Assembly (NCBI GenBank): GCA_035574275.1
Contig: DATLYY010000064.1
Coordinates: forward strand, 94,645-158,644
DNA: 64,000 bases
Direction: 5' to 3'
Source: Verrucomicrobiia bacterium
GTDB lineage: Bacteria; Zixibacteria; MSB-5A5; DSPP01
A model generated the notes under the pieces. The model did not search any database, was not told the origin of the DNA, and saw nothing but the letters and a program-made list of their open reading frames with translations. How positions within the stretch are numbered: position 1 is the first letter of the stretch; the number at the start of each line of letters is the position of its first letter. The translations under genes and the position numbers were made by a program. This document shows positions 19,660 to 27,139 of the stretch, in pieces.

Positions 19660-22600
19660 ATGCTGGACGCCATAATCAAATCGTCCCTTAAAAACCGACT
19701 TTTGGTTCTCTTTGCAGCCGCCGGTTTGCTTTTGGCCGGGTTTTTCATTGTGCTCGAAATGCCAGTGGACGTTTTCCCCGACCTCACCGCCCCCACCGTC
19801 ACCATTCTCACCGAAGCGCACGGCATGGCCCCAGAGGAAGTGGAAGCGCTGGTTACGTTTCCCATTGAGGCCTCGGTAAACGGCGCCACCGGCGTCCGCC
19901 GGGTGCGCTCCTCCACCGCAATGGGCATCTCAATAGTGTGGGTGGAGTTTGATTGGGGTACCGATATTTTCACCGCCCGCCAGATTGTGAGCGAAAAGCT
20001 CCAACTGGTCGCCGCCCAATTGCCGAACGACATATCGCCGCCGGTTCTGGCGCCCATTTCCTCCATTATGGGAGAGATTATGCTCGTGAGCATCTCCAGC
20101 GAACAACATTCGGAATTGGAGGTGCGTTCAGCGGCCGACTGGATTATCCGAAAACGTCTTTTGGCCATTCCCGGTGTCTCACAGGTTGTACCAATTGGAG
20201 GGGGGCGCAAACAATATCAGGTTCTGGTTGACCCGGACAAACTTTTGGCCTACGGGGTCACCCTGCAGGAGGTCACCGCGGCCTTGGAAAAATCTAACCA
20301 GAACTTCTCCGGCGGCGTTTTTATGGAGAAGGGACAGGAGTACGTCATCCGAGGCATCGGGCGGGTTTTCTCGCCGGACGATATCGGCGGCGCGGTGATA
20401 GCCGTGAAAAACCGCGTGCCGATTCTGGTTCGAAACGTGGCGGAAGTCAAAGTCGGGCCGGCCGTCAAAATCGGCGATGCCTCGGTCAACGCCCGTCCGG
20501 CGGTGGTCATTTCCATTCAAAAACAGCCGGCCGCCAACACGCTGGAGCTTACCCGGAGAATCGAGAAAACGCTGGCGGAAATTCAGGCCACTTTACCGCA
20601 CGGTATGGTCATTAATACCCACATTTTTCGGCAAAGCGACTTCATACAGGCCGCCGTAAAAAACGTTTCCGTTGCCCTCCGGGATGGAGCCATTCTGGTT
20701 GTTCTTATACTCGCCCTCTTCTTGGCCAATTTCCGCACCACCTTCATCTCGCTGACCGCCATGCCGCTCTCCTTGATATTTGCGGTTTTTGTGATGAAAC
20801 TTTTGGACATCACTATCAACACGATGACCTTGGGAGGAATGGCGATTGCCGTGGGGGCCATCGTGGACGATGCCATCATTGACGTGGAAAATGTCTTCCG
20901 CCGTTTGAAAGAGAATGCCGCCCGCCCGGAAGGGGAAAGAAAACCGCTTATGCTCGTCATCTTTGAGGCCTCCAAGGAAATCCGCGCCTCCATCGTCATC
21001 GCCACGTTAATCATTATGGTCGTTTTTATCCCCCTCTTTTTCTTAAGCGGAGTGGAAGGGCGGCTTTTGCGCCCTTTGGGGATTGCCTACCTCACCGCCA
21101 TAGCGGCTTCCTTGGTGGTCGCCTTAACCGTCACACCGGCTCTTTGTTCCTATCTTTTGACCGAAAAGACCTTTGGCCGGGCACCAAAAGACGGCTTTGT
21201 TCTGCGGTATCTCAAGCAACTTTACGGAGGAACGCTCGACTTTGTGTTGCGAAAACCAAAGGTCGTTTTGGGTGGAGCGGCACTGGCACTGACCGGTTCG
21301 CTTGTCTTTCTCCCGTTTTTGGGACGGGCTTTCCTGCCGGAGTTCAACGAAGGGGCATTTGTAATCAGCGTGGTAACTCTCCCGGGTACATCGTTGGCGG
21401 AATCCAATAGAATCGGCAACTTGGCGGAAGGCATCCTGCTTACCCATCCCGCCATTCAATCCACCGCCCGGCGCACCGGCCGGGCGGAGCTGGATGAACA
21501 CGCCCAAGGGGCGAATGTCTCGGAAATAGAAGCCCGTTTTGAGTTAAAAGGCCGGACAAGAGAAAAGCTGTCGGAAGAGCTGCGCCGGGCCTTGAGCGTT
21601 CTTCCCGGCACCCACATCACCATCGGCCAGCCCTTGGGGCACCGCATCGACCATATGCTCTCCGGGACGCGGGCCAACATCGCGGTGAAAATCTTCGGCC
21701 CGGATCTGCACCGGCTGCGCTTTCTGGGGGAGCAGGTCCGCCGGGAAATGGAGCAGGTTTCCGGCGCGGCCGACTTGGCCGTGGAGCAGCAGACCGACGT
21801 TCCGCAAATTCGCTTGAAGGTTAATCGACCGGCCATGGCCCGCTACGGAATGAGTGTGGCGGATTTGGCCGAGGCGGTGGACGTGGCCTTCAACGGCCAC
21901 GTGGTTTCACAGGTTCTGGAAGGGCAGCAAGTGTTTGATTTGCTGGTGCGGTTCGACGAAAACAGCCGGGGAAGTTTGGATAAAATCCGCCAGGCCCGGT
22001 TCTCCACTCCGACCGGCGTCAATGTGCCGATTACCGAGTTGGCGGCCATCACTTCGGAAAAGGGGCCGAACACGGTGAGTCGGGAAAACGTGCAGCGTAA
22101 AATTGTGGTTCAGGCCAACGTCTCCGGACGCGACCTGCGCGGGGTGGTGGATGACATTCGTGTCCGGATTGGCAAAAACGTCCGTTTGCCGGAAGGATAC
22201 TTCGTCGAATACGGTGGCCAGTTCGAAAGCGAGCGGGAGGCCACGCGCATCATCACCTTGCTTTCTCTGGCGGCCATACTCATCATCGGCCTGCTCTTAT
22301 ACATAGAGTTCAATTCCTTCTGGACGCCGCTTTTAATTATGGTCAATCTTCCGCTGGCTTTGATTGGGGGAATTGTAGCCGTCTTTCTAAGCGGCGGGAT
22401 AATCAGTGTCGCTTCCCTCATAGGATTCATTACCCTTTTTGGGATTGCCACCCGCAACGGCATCCTTATGGTTTCCCATTATTATCATCTTTTGGCGGAA
22501 GGAAAATCGCTGGAGGAAACCATCCGCCAGGGATCGATGGAGCGCCTAAGCCCGGTTTTGATGACCGCCCTGGCCGCCGGTCTGGCCTTGATACCGTTGG

Positions 22601-22755
22601 CGTTGGCGGGGGATAAACCGGGAAACGAAATTCAAGCCCCGCTGGCGGTCGTCGTTTTGGGCGGTCTTTTAAGCTCCACCACCTTGAATCAAATTGTAAT
22701 TCCGGCTTTGTTTTATAAGTACGGTCGTCTTGATCGATTGTCTTCTTCCGCTTAA
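19660..22755 (+). CDS. Heavy-metal efflux RND pump (CusA/CzcA family)
   Basis: The 1031-residue protein has the full RND layout: one N-terminal helix, a large porter loop, helices 2-6 (about 335-550), a second porter loop, and helices 8-12 (about 860-1015). The proton-relay helix reads GGMAIAVGAIVDDAIIDVEN, with two Asp and one Glu. This differs from the DFGLAVDNSVIQVEN form in the second pump of this window, so the two pumps are likely from different HME subgroups with different metals. It is driven by the proton gradient and needs the adaptor encoded just upstream. Confidence 0.93.
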   Translation: MLDAIIKSSLKNRLLVLFAAAGLLLAGFFIVLEMPVDVFPDLTAPTVTILTEAHGMAPEEVEALVTFPIEASVNGATGVRRVRSSTAMGISIVWVEFDWGTDIFTARQIVSEKLQLVAAQLPNDISPPVLAPISSIMGEIMLVSISSEQHSELEVRSAADWIIRKRLLAIPGVSQVVPIGGGRKQYQVLVDPDKLLAYGVTLQEVTAALEKSNQNFSGGVFMEKGQEYVIRGIGRVFSPDDIGGAVIAVKNRVPILVRNVAEVKVGPAVKIGDASVNARPAVVISIQKQPAANTLELTRRIEKTLAEIQATLPHGMVINTHIFRQSDFIQAAVKNVSVALRDGAILVVLILALFLANFRTTFISLTAMPLSLIFAVFVMKLLDITINTMTLGGMAIAVGAIVDDAIIDVENVFRRLKENAARPEGERKPLMLVIFEASKEIRASIVIATLIIMVVFIPLFFLSGVEGRLLRPLGIAYLTAIAASLVVALTVTPALCSYLLTEKTFGRAPKDGFVLRYLKQLYGGTLDFVLRKPKVVLGGAALALTGSLVFLPFLGRAFLPEFNEGAFVISVVTLPGTSLAESNRIGNLAEGILLTHPAIQSTARRTGRAELDEHAQGANVSEIEARFELKGRTREKLSEELRRALSVLPGTHITIGQPLGHRIDHMLSGTRANIAVKIFGPDLHRLRFLGEQVRREMEQVSGAADLAVEQQTDVPQIRLKVNRPAMARYGMSVADLAEAVDVAFNGHVVSQVLEGQQVFDLLVRFDENSRGSLDKIRQARFSTPTGVNVPITELAAITSEKGPNTVSRENVQRKIVVQANVSGRDLRGVVDDIRVRIGKNVRLPEGYFVEYGGQFESEREATRIITLLSLAAILIIGLLLYIEFNSFWTPLLIMVNLPLALIGGIVAVFLSGGIISVASLIGFITLFGIATRNGILMVSHYYHLLAEGKSLEETIRQGSMERLSPVLMTALAAGLALIPLALAGDKPGNEIQAPLAVVVLGGLLSSTTLNQIVIPALFYKYGRLDRLSSSA

Positions 22756-22793
22756 CTTTGCTTTAAGGGTTGCATCCGCTTTATATTCACGGG

Positions 22794-23261
22794 GTGAAGG
22801 AGAAAGTCGAAACCAAGGCGGTCGCCACCAACCGCAAGGCGTTCCATCTGTATCATATTGAAGACAAACTGGAGGTCGGGATGGTTCTGGGCGGCACGGA
22901 GGTAAAATCCCTGCGGGCGGGGAAGGCGAACATGTCGGACGCCTACGCTATGATTGAGGAGGGGGAGCTCTGGCTTTATAATTTGCACATCTCCCCCTAT
23001 GAGGCGGGTAACCGGGCCAATCCGGACCCGGTCCGCAAGCGGAAACTTCTGGCCCACAAGCGGGAAATTCAAAAACTTTTTGCCAAGGCCGCCCAAAAGG
23101 GATATACGCTCGTTCCCCTGCGCATCTATTTCTCCGAGGGACGGGCCAAGCTGGAGCTGGGGGTGGGGGTGGGAAAGAAACTTTTCGACCGCCGGGAAGC
23201 TATAAAAGAAAGGGATTTGCGCCGAGAAGAAGAAAGGGAGAGAAGAGGTAGAAGAGCATGA
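22794..23261 (+). CDS. smpB: SsrA-binding protein SmpB
   Basis: The product is 155 residues from GTG 22794; a TTG 24 bp upstream gives a longer frame but sits against its own AAGGG site and does not fit the family's N-terminus. Core motifs ATNRKAFHLYHIEDKLE, GTEVKSLRAGKANMSDAY and the C-terminal KLELGVGVGKKLFDRREAIKER tail are present. SmpB carries tmRNA into stalled ribosomes. The stop overlaps the amidase start as ATGA. No tmRNA gene was found in this window. Confidence 0.95.
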   Translation: MKEKVETKAVATNRKAFHLYHIEDKLEVGMVLGGTEVKSLRAGKANMSDAYAMIEEGELWLYNLHISPYEAGNRANPDPVRKRKLLAHKREIQKLFAKAAQKGYTLVPLRIYFSEGRAKLELGVGVGKKLFDRREAIKERDLRREEERERRGRRA

Positions 23262-24745
23262 AAAAAGTTGCCCTATTGGCATTTGTGACCCTTTTCGCCG
23301 GCGGGGCTGTCTTGGCTGGCGAAGTCGAGTTTCAAAGGGGAGACCAGCGGGCCAAAATCCAGTCCGTCCGGCAGGGAGAGATGGACTATCTTTTGCTGAA
23401 CGACCTTGCCTCTGCTTTGGGGGGGCAGACCAGCTTCGACCCGCCAAGCCAGAAGGCGACCTTCACGCTCGGCGGCCACACTCTCGAAATCACCGTTTTC
23501 TCCCCCTTCGTGGTGCTGGACAAAGTCACCTACAACCTGTCGTTTCCCCCCGTATTCGACCAGGGAACTTTCTGGCTGCCGGCGGTCACAACCATCCCGG
23601 TTTTGGAAAAAATGTGCGGCGGGCGGCTTTACTATTCCGAAAATGACAAGCTGCTGCGGCTGGAGGAGGCCGCCTCCAACATTCTGGATGTTTACGTCTC
23701 CCGCAAGCAGAACGGCACCCTTCTGGAAATCGTGACCGCCGAGGGGATGCAGGCCGAGACCTATCTTTCCTACCCCTGGCTCAACGTCACCATCTTCGGC
23801 GGGCGGCTCGTTCCCTCTGATTTCGACGGCCGGAAATTTCCCCCTTTGATTGCGGAAGTGCGTGCCTACCAGTTTGACAACTCGGCCCAGCTCGCTTTCC
23901 GGCTGGCCCGCGCCATCGGCAACTACCGCCAAACGCTGGCCACCGACCCCTTCCGGGTGCAGGTGGCGATGGAGGACACGGCCCAGATCGCCGAAACCTA
24001 CATTCCTCCCACTCCACCGCCCAAGCCGAAACAACAAGCCCTGGCGCCGGTCATTAAAAAAATCGTGGTGGACGCCGGGCACGGGGGGGAGGATTTCGGC
24101 GCGATCGGCAAAAAGAAGACCAAGGAGAAGGATGTCTGTCTGGCAATTGCCCACAAACTGAAAAATATCCTGTTGGACGACGGCCGCTTTGAAGTGATCA
24201 TGACCCGCGTGGACGATACCTTCATCCCGCTCGGTGACAGGACCAAAATCGCCAACGACGCCGGGGCGGATTTGTTCATCTCCATCCACGCCAACGCCAA
24301 CCGGAAGCGCCACATCGCCGGCGTTACCACCTATTTTTTGGACGTGGCCCGCAACGACGAGGCCCGCGCCCTCGCGGTGGCGGAAAACGCTTCCATTCGC
24401 TTCGAGCAGGAGGAGGAAGAGGACTTCGAGGCGATGGATGATTTGTCTTTTATCTTGCTGGACATGGTGCAGAACGAGCATCAAAAGGAATCGGAGGAAC
24501 TTTCCAAGCTGATTCAACGGGAGCTGGCCGATTCCCTTTTCATTCCGGACCGCGGCGTTGACCAAGCCGGATTCTTCGTTTTGAACCGGGCCTACATGCC
24601 CGCGGTTTTGGTGGAGACCGCCTTCATCTCCAACCCGGACGAGGAAAAACTGCTTCGCAAAAAGGAGTTTCAGGAAAAAATCGCCCGCGGCATTTACCGG
24701 GGGATACTGGCCTTCAAAGGAAAGGTCGAAAGACAGACGCCGTAA
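23258..24745 (+). CDS. N-acetylmuramoyl-L-alanine amidase (Amidase_3)
   Basis: The 495-residue protein has a signal peptide (about 1-21, ending AVLAGE), an N-terminal region resembling the copper-amine-oxidase-like domain (about 22-135), an AMIN-like beta domain (about 140-250) and a zinc-dependent Amidase_3 domain (about 265-490). Zinc-site motifs are visible: VVDAGHGGEDFGA, ISIHANA, and the catalytic Glu in VLVETAFISNPDEE. It splits peptides from the glycan during daughter-cell separation. Its start overlaps smpB by 4 bp. Confidence 0.93.
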   Translation: MKKVALLAFVTLFAGGAVLAGEVEFQRGDQRAKIQSVRQGEMDYLLLNDLASALGGQTSFDPPSQKATFTLGGHTLEITVFSPFVVLDKVTYNLSFPPVFDQGTFWLPAVTTIPVLEKMCGGRLYYSENDKLLRLEEAASNILDVYVSRKQNGTLLEIVTAEGMQAETYLSYPWLNVTIFGGRLVPSDFDGRKFPPLIAEVRAYQFDNSAQLAFRLARAIGNYRQTLATDPFRVQVAMEDTAQIAETYIPPTPPPKPKQQALAPVIKKIVVDAGHGGEDFGAIGKKKTKEKDVCLAIAHKLKNILLDDGRFEVIMTRVDDTFIPLGDRTKIANDAGADLFISIHANANRKRHIAGVTTYFLDVARNDEARALAVAENASIRFEQEEEEDFEAMDDLSFILLDMVQNEHQKESEELSKLIQRELADSLFIPDRGVDQAGFFVLNRAYMPAVLVETAFISNPDEEKLLRKKEFQEKIARGIYRGILAFKGKVERQTP

Positions 24746-24750
24746 AAAAC

Positions 24751-24776
24751 AGAGATTGGAGATTGGAAATTAGATT
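24751..24776. repeat. GATTGGAGATT-type simple repeat, possible half-site
   Basis: The spacer between the amidase and murI holds a run of degenerate heptamers of the GATTGGA type. It resembles, but does not match, the GGGATTAGGGATCA units that bracket the four-helix-bundle gene at 26521-26974. It could be a solo relic of such a cassette end. The likeness is weak. Confidence 0.3.
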
Positions 24777-24842
24777 CCTACAACCGCGCGCCTGCCAAAA
24801 GGAGGGTGGTTTTTTTGCGACATTGCAGAGGAAAGGTTTGTA

Positions 24843-25682
24843 ATGACAGAAAAAAGTAAACCAATTGGCGTCTTTGACTCCGGCATTGGCGGACTTACGG
24901 TCACCGCCGAACTGTTCCGGCAACTGCCGGAGGAAAAAATCATCTACTTCGGCGACACCGGCCGTTATCCCTACGGCGTGCGCAGCCAGCCGGTCATCCA
25001 GCGCTTTTCCCGGCAGGCGGTCCGCTTCCTTCTGGAAAAGGAAGCCAAGTTGGTTGTCGTGGCCTGCAACACCGCCACGGCAATGGCCTTGGAAGTTTTG
25101 CAGTCGGAATTCTCCGTCCCCATCATCGGGGTGGTGGAACCGGGCTCCCGCGCCGCTGTGGCCGCCTCCAAAAACCGCAAAGTCGGCGTCATCGGCACCT
25201 TGGGAACCATCCGCTCCGGCTCCTACGAACGGACGATAAAGCGGGCGGCCCCGGATATTCACATCTTTTCCCTCCCCTGCCCGCTTTTTGTGCCGCTGGC
25301 GGAGGAGGGGTTTGCCGACCATCGGGCCACGCTGCTTATCGCCGAGGATTATCTTGCCGCTTTCAAAAAACAGGGGGTGGATACGCTTGTTCTGGGCTGC
25401 ACGCATTATCCGCTTTTGAAAAAGGTAATTGGCCAGGTGATGGGGCCCTCCGTCCGCCTGGTCGATTCCGCCGAGGAAACGGCGCGGGAAGTGAAGCAAG
25501 CGCTTGCCCGTTTGAATCTGTTGCGCCCGGACGGCCACCCGCAGCCGGAATACTACGTCTCCGACACGCCGGACAAATTCGTGGAAGTAAGCCAGCGCTT
25601 TTTGGGGGACAAAATCAGCCGGGCGGAGCTTGTCGACATTGAAAGGTACTCCGGCCAGCCGAAAACGGCGGTGATTGTATGA
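24843..25682 (+). CDS. murI: Glutamate racemase
   Basis: The 279-residue protein has the MurI hallmarks: GVFDSGIGGLTV at residues 9-20, ACNTATA with catalytic Cys75, and GCTHYP with catalytic Cys186. It makes D-glutamate for peptidoglycan. The stop overlaps the rdgB start by 4 bp. Length is a little above average because of a C-terminal extension of about 20 residues. Confidence 0.96.
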   Translation: MTEKSKPIGVFDSGIGGLTVTAELFRQLPEEKIIYFGDTGRYPYGVRSQPVIQRFSRQAVRFLLEKEAKLVVVACNTATAMALEVLQSEFSVPIIGVVEPGSRAAVAASKNRKVGVIGTLGTIRSGSYERTIKRAAPDIHIFSLPCPLFVPLAEEGFADHRATLLIAEDYLAAFKKQGVDTLVLGCTHYPLLKKVIGQVMGPSVRLVDSAEETAREVKQALARLNLLRPDGHPQPEYYVSDTPDKFVEVSQRFLGDKISRAELVDIERYSGQPKTAVIV

Positions 25683-26296
25683 AGAAACTGTTTCTGGCCA
25701 CCGGCAACGAGGACAAAATGAAAGAGATTTCCGCTCTTCTTTTGGACCTGCCCATCGAGTTGAAAACCTTCCGGGATTTTCCAGAACTGCCGGAAGTAGA
25801 GGAGACCGGCGCCACGCTCCGGGAAAACGCCTTCTTGAAGGCCCGCGCCTATTACTTGGCCACCGGGCTGCCGACCTTGGCGGACGACACAGGGCTGGAA
25901 ATTGACGCCTTGGGGGGGGAGCCGGGGGTGTATTCCTCCCGCTTTGCCGGGCCGGAGGCGAGCTACGCCGAAAACGTGGCCAAAGTTTTGAGTTTTATGC
26001 AGGGAATCCGGGCCAAGGAGCGGAAGGCCCGCTTTCGGGCGGTCATCGCCATGGTTTTTTCCCCGACCGACGAGCGGTTTGTAGAGGGGCGGCTGGAGGG
26101 CTCCATCACCGTGGTTCCCATCGGCGCCGGCGGCTTTGGCTACGACCCGATTTTCTATGTGCCGGAGCTGGAAAGAACCTTGGCGGAGCTTTCGTTGGAG
26201 CAGAAGAACCGCATTTCCCACCGGGCCCGGGCTTTGGAAAAAGCCAAGCCGATTTTGGCCGAGTGGGCCAGAGATCCCGTACAAAACCCAGCGTAA
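25679..26296 (+). CDS. rdgB: XTP/dITP diphosphatase (RdgB/HAM1 family)
   Basis: The 205-residue protein begins KKLFLATGNEDKMKEI, the HAM1 nucleotide-site motif, and contains ADDTGLEIDALGG and YSSRFAG, with GFGYDPIFYVPE near residue 155. It removes non-canonical purine triphosphates such as dITP and XTP. It overlaps murI by 4 bp, a common pairing, and is the last gene before the tRNA-Pro region. Confidence 0.96.
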   Translation: MKKLFLATGNEDKMKEISALLLDLPIELKTFRDFPELPEVEETGATLRENAFLKARAYYLATGLPTLADDTGLEIDALGGEPGVYSSRFAGPEASYAENVAKVLSFMQGIRAKERKARFRAVIAMVFSPTDERFVEGRLEGSITVVPIGAGGFGYDPIFYVPELERTLAELSLEQKNRISHRARALEKAKPILAEWARDPVQNPA

Positions 26297-26439
26297 CCCT
26301 TTCATCAATGGAAAGGCAATTCGGCTTGACTTCCCTTTTGCCTTCGGTTTCCTTTAATGGCACGGTTCGACGCCGCGGCCGGTGTTTCCATTTATTTACC
26401 CCATCTGGTCCTCCGGCAGGCGGCGCCGGCCTAAAATTT

Positions 26440-26513
<74 letters not shown>

Positions 26514-26520
26514 ATTGAAG

Positions 26521-26556
26521 CAGGGATTAGGGATCAGGGATTAGAGAGTAGTGAAA
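26521..26556 (+). repeat. Left 36-bp inverted repeat of the four-helix-bundle cassette
   Basis: The repeat begins CAGGGATTAGGGAT and ends TAGTGAAA. It matches the reverse complement of 26939-26974 at 30 of 36 positions with no gaps. Its last base is the A of the start codon of the enclosed gene, so the repeat also supplies the whole 5' leader, with no clear ribosome-binding site inside it. Confidence 0.85.
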
Positions 26557-26933
26557 TGCCAAAGATAAATACGTATAAAGACCTGTTGGTTTGGCAGATG
26601 TCGCACGAATTGGCCAAAGAAGTCTTGGATGCTTGCGAGAAACTGAATGGCAGCGTTACCGCCAAAGAAATCGCCGGCCAAATGATTCGCTCATCCACAT
26701 CCGTTCCCGCCAATATTGCGGAAGGGTTCGGTGGTCGAATTGGAAAAGAATATGTCAGTTTCCTGTTTCAGGCCCGGCGGTCTTTGACCGAAACGGATTA
26801 CTGGATTTTGCTGGCTGCCGAACGGGGTTTGATTGACAAGAATAAAGCTGAGAAGTTGCAATCCGGTTATCTTGAACTGACCAAAATGCTGAACGCCATA
26901 ATTCGTAAAATCGGAGAACGGGAAAGGAGGTAG
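26556..26933 (+). CDS. Four-helix-bundle protein (23S rRNA IVP / S23 family)
   Basis: The 125-residue protein matches the four-helix-bundle family first met inside intervening sequences of 23S rRNA genes. Typical segments are YKDLLVWQMSHELAKEVLDA at the start, ASTS-type turn in QMIRSSTSVPANIAEGFG, and EYVSFLFQARRSLTETDYWI. Relatives include the Avd proteins of diversity-generating retroelements, which bind nucleic acid and reverse transcriptase. Its role here is unknown. It is isolated between tRNA-Pro and tRNA-Arg and is enclosed exactly by 36-bp inverted repeats, suggesting a small transferable unit. The longer frame that starts inside the tRNA gene is not used. Confidence 0.9.
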   Translation: MPKINTYKDLLVWQMSHELAKEVLDACEKLNGSVTAKEIAGQMIRSSTSVPANIAEGFGGRIGKEYVSFLFQARRSLTETDYWILLAAERGLIDKNKAEKLQSGYLELTKMLNAIIRKIGERERR

Positions 26934-26938
26934 TCGTT

Positions 26939-26974
26939 TTTCACTAATCCCTTATCCCCAATCCCTGATCCCTG
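26939..26974 (-). repeat. Right 36-bp inverted repeat of the four-helix-bundle cassette
   Basis: This is the inverted partner of 26521-26556, with six mismatches in 36. It begins 5 bp after the stop codon of the gene and ends 10 bp before tRNA-Arg. The two repeats together could fold into a long hairpin in the transcript. Confidence 0.85.
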
Positions 26975-26984
26975 TCTTAAAAAC

Positions 26985-27058
<74 letters not shown>

Positions 27059-27066
27059 AAAATTCA

Positions 27067-27101
27067 AAAGCCCCGTCCCTCCGGACGGGGCTTTCGTTTT
27101 T
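27067..27101 (+). terminator. Rho-independent terminator after tRNA-Arg
   Basis: A perfect 12-bp stem AAAGCCCCGTCC/GGACGGGGCTTT with a 4-base loop is followed by CGTTTTT. It should end transcription coming from the rdgB/tRNA direction. Confidence 0.9.
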
Positions 27102-27102
27102 C

Positions 27103-27130
27103 ATAGGGGCGAGGCATGCCCCGCCCTTAC
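27103..27130. repeat. 28-bp dispersed palindromic repeat, copy 1
   Basis: The repeat contains GGGCGAGGCATGCCCCGCCC, a near-perfect palindrome centred on GCATGC. It matches the copy at 63473-63500 at 27 of 28 positions and in the same orientation. Each copy lies directly after the end of a transcription unit. It looks like a REP-like extragenic repeat. Confidence 0.8.
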
Positions 27131-27139
27131 CTATCTTTC

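Noticed and set aside
26521..26974. A short CRISPR array, because of repeated GGGATTA units
   Set aside because: The units are short, degenerate and without spacers; they are two inverted ends of one cassette.
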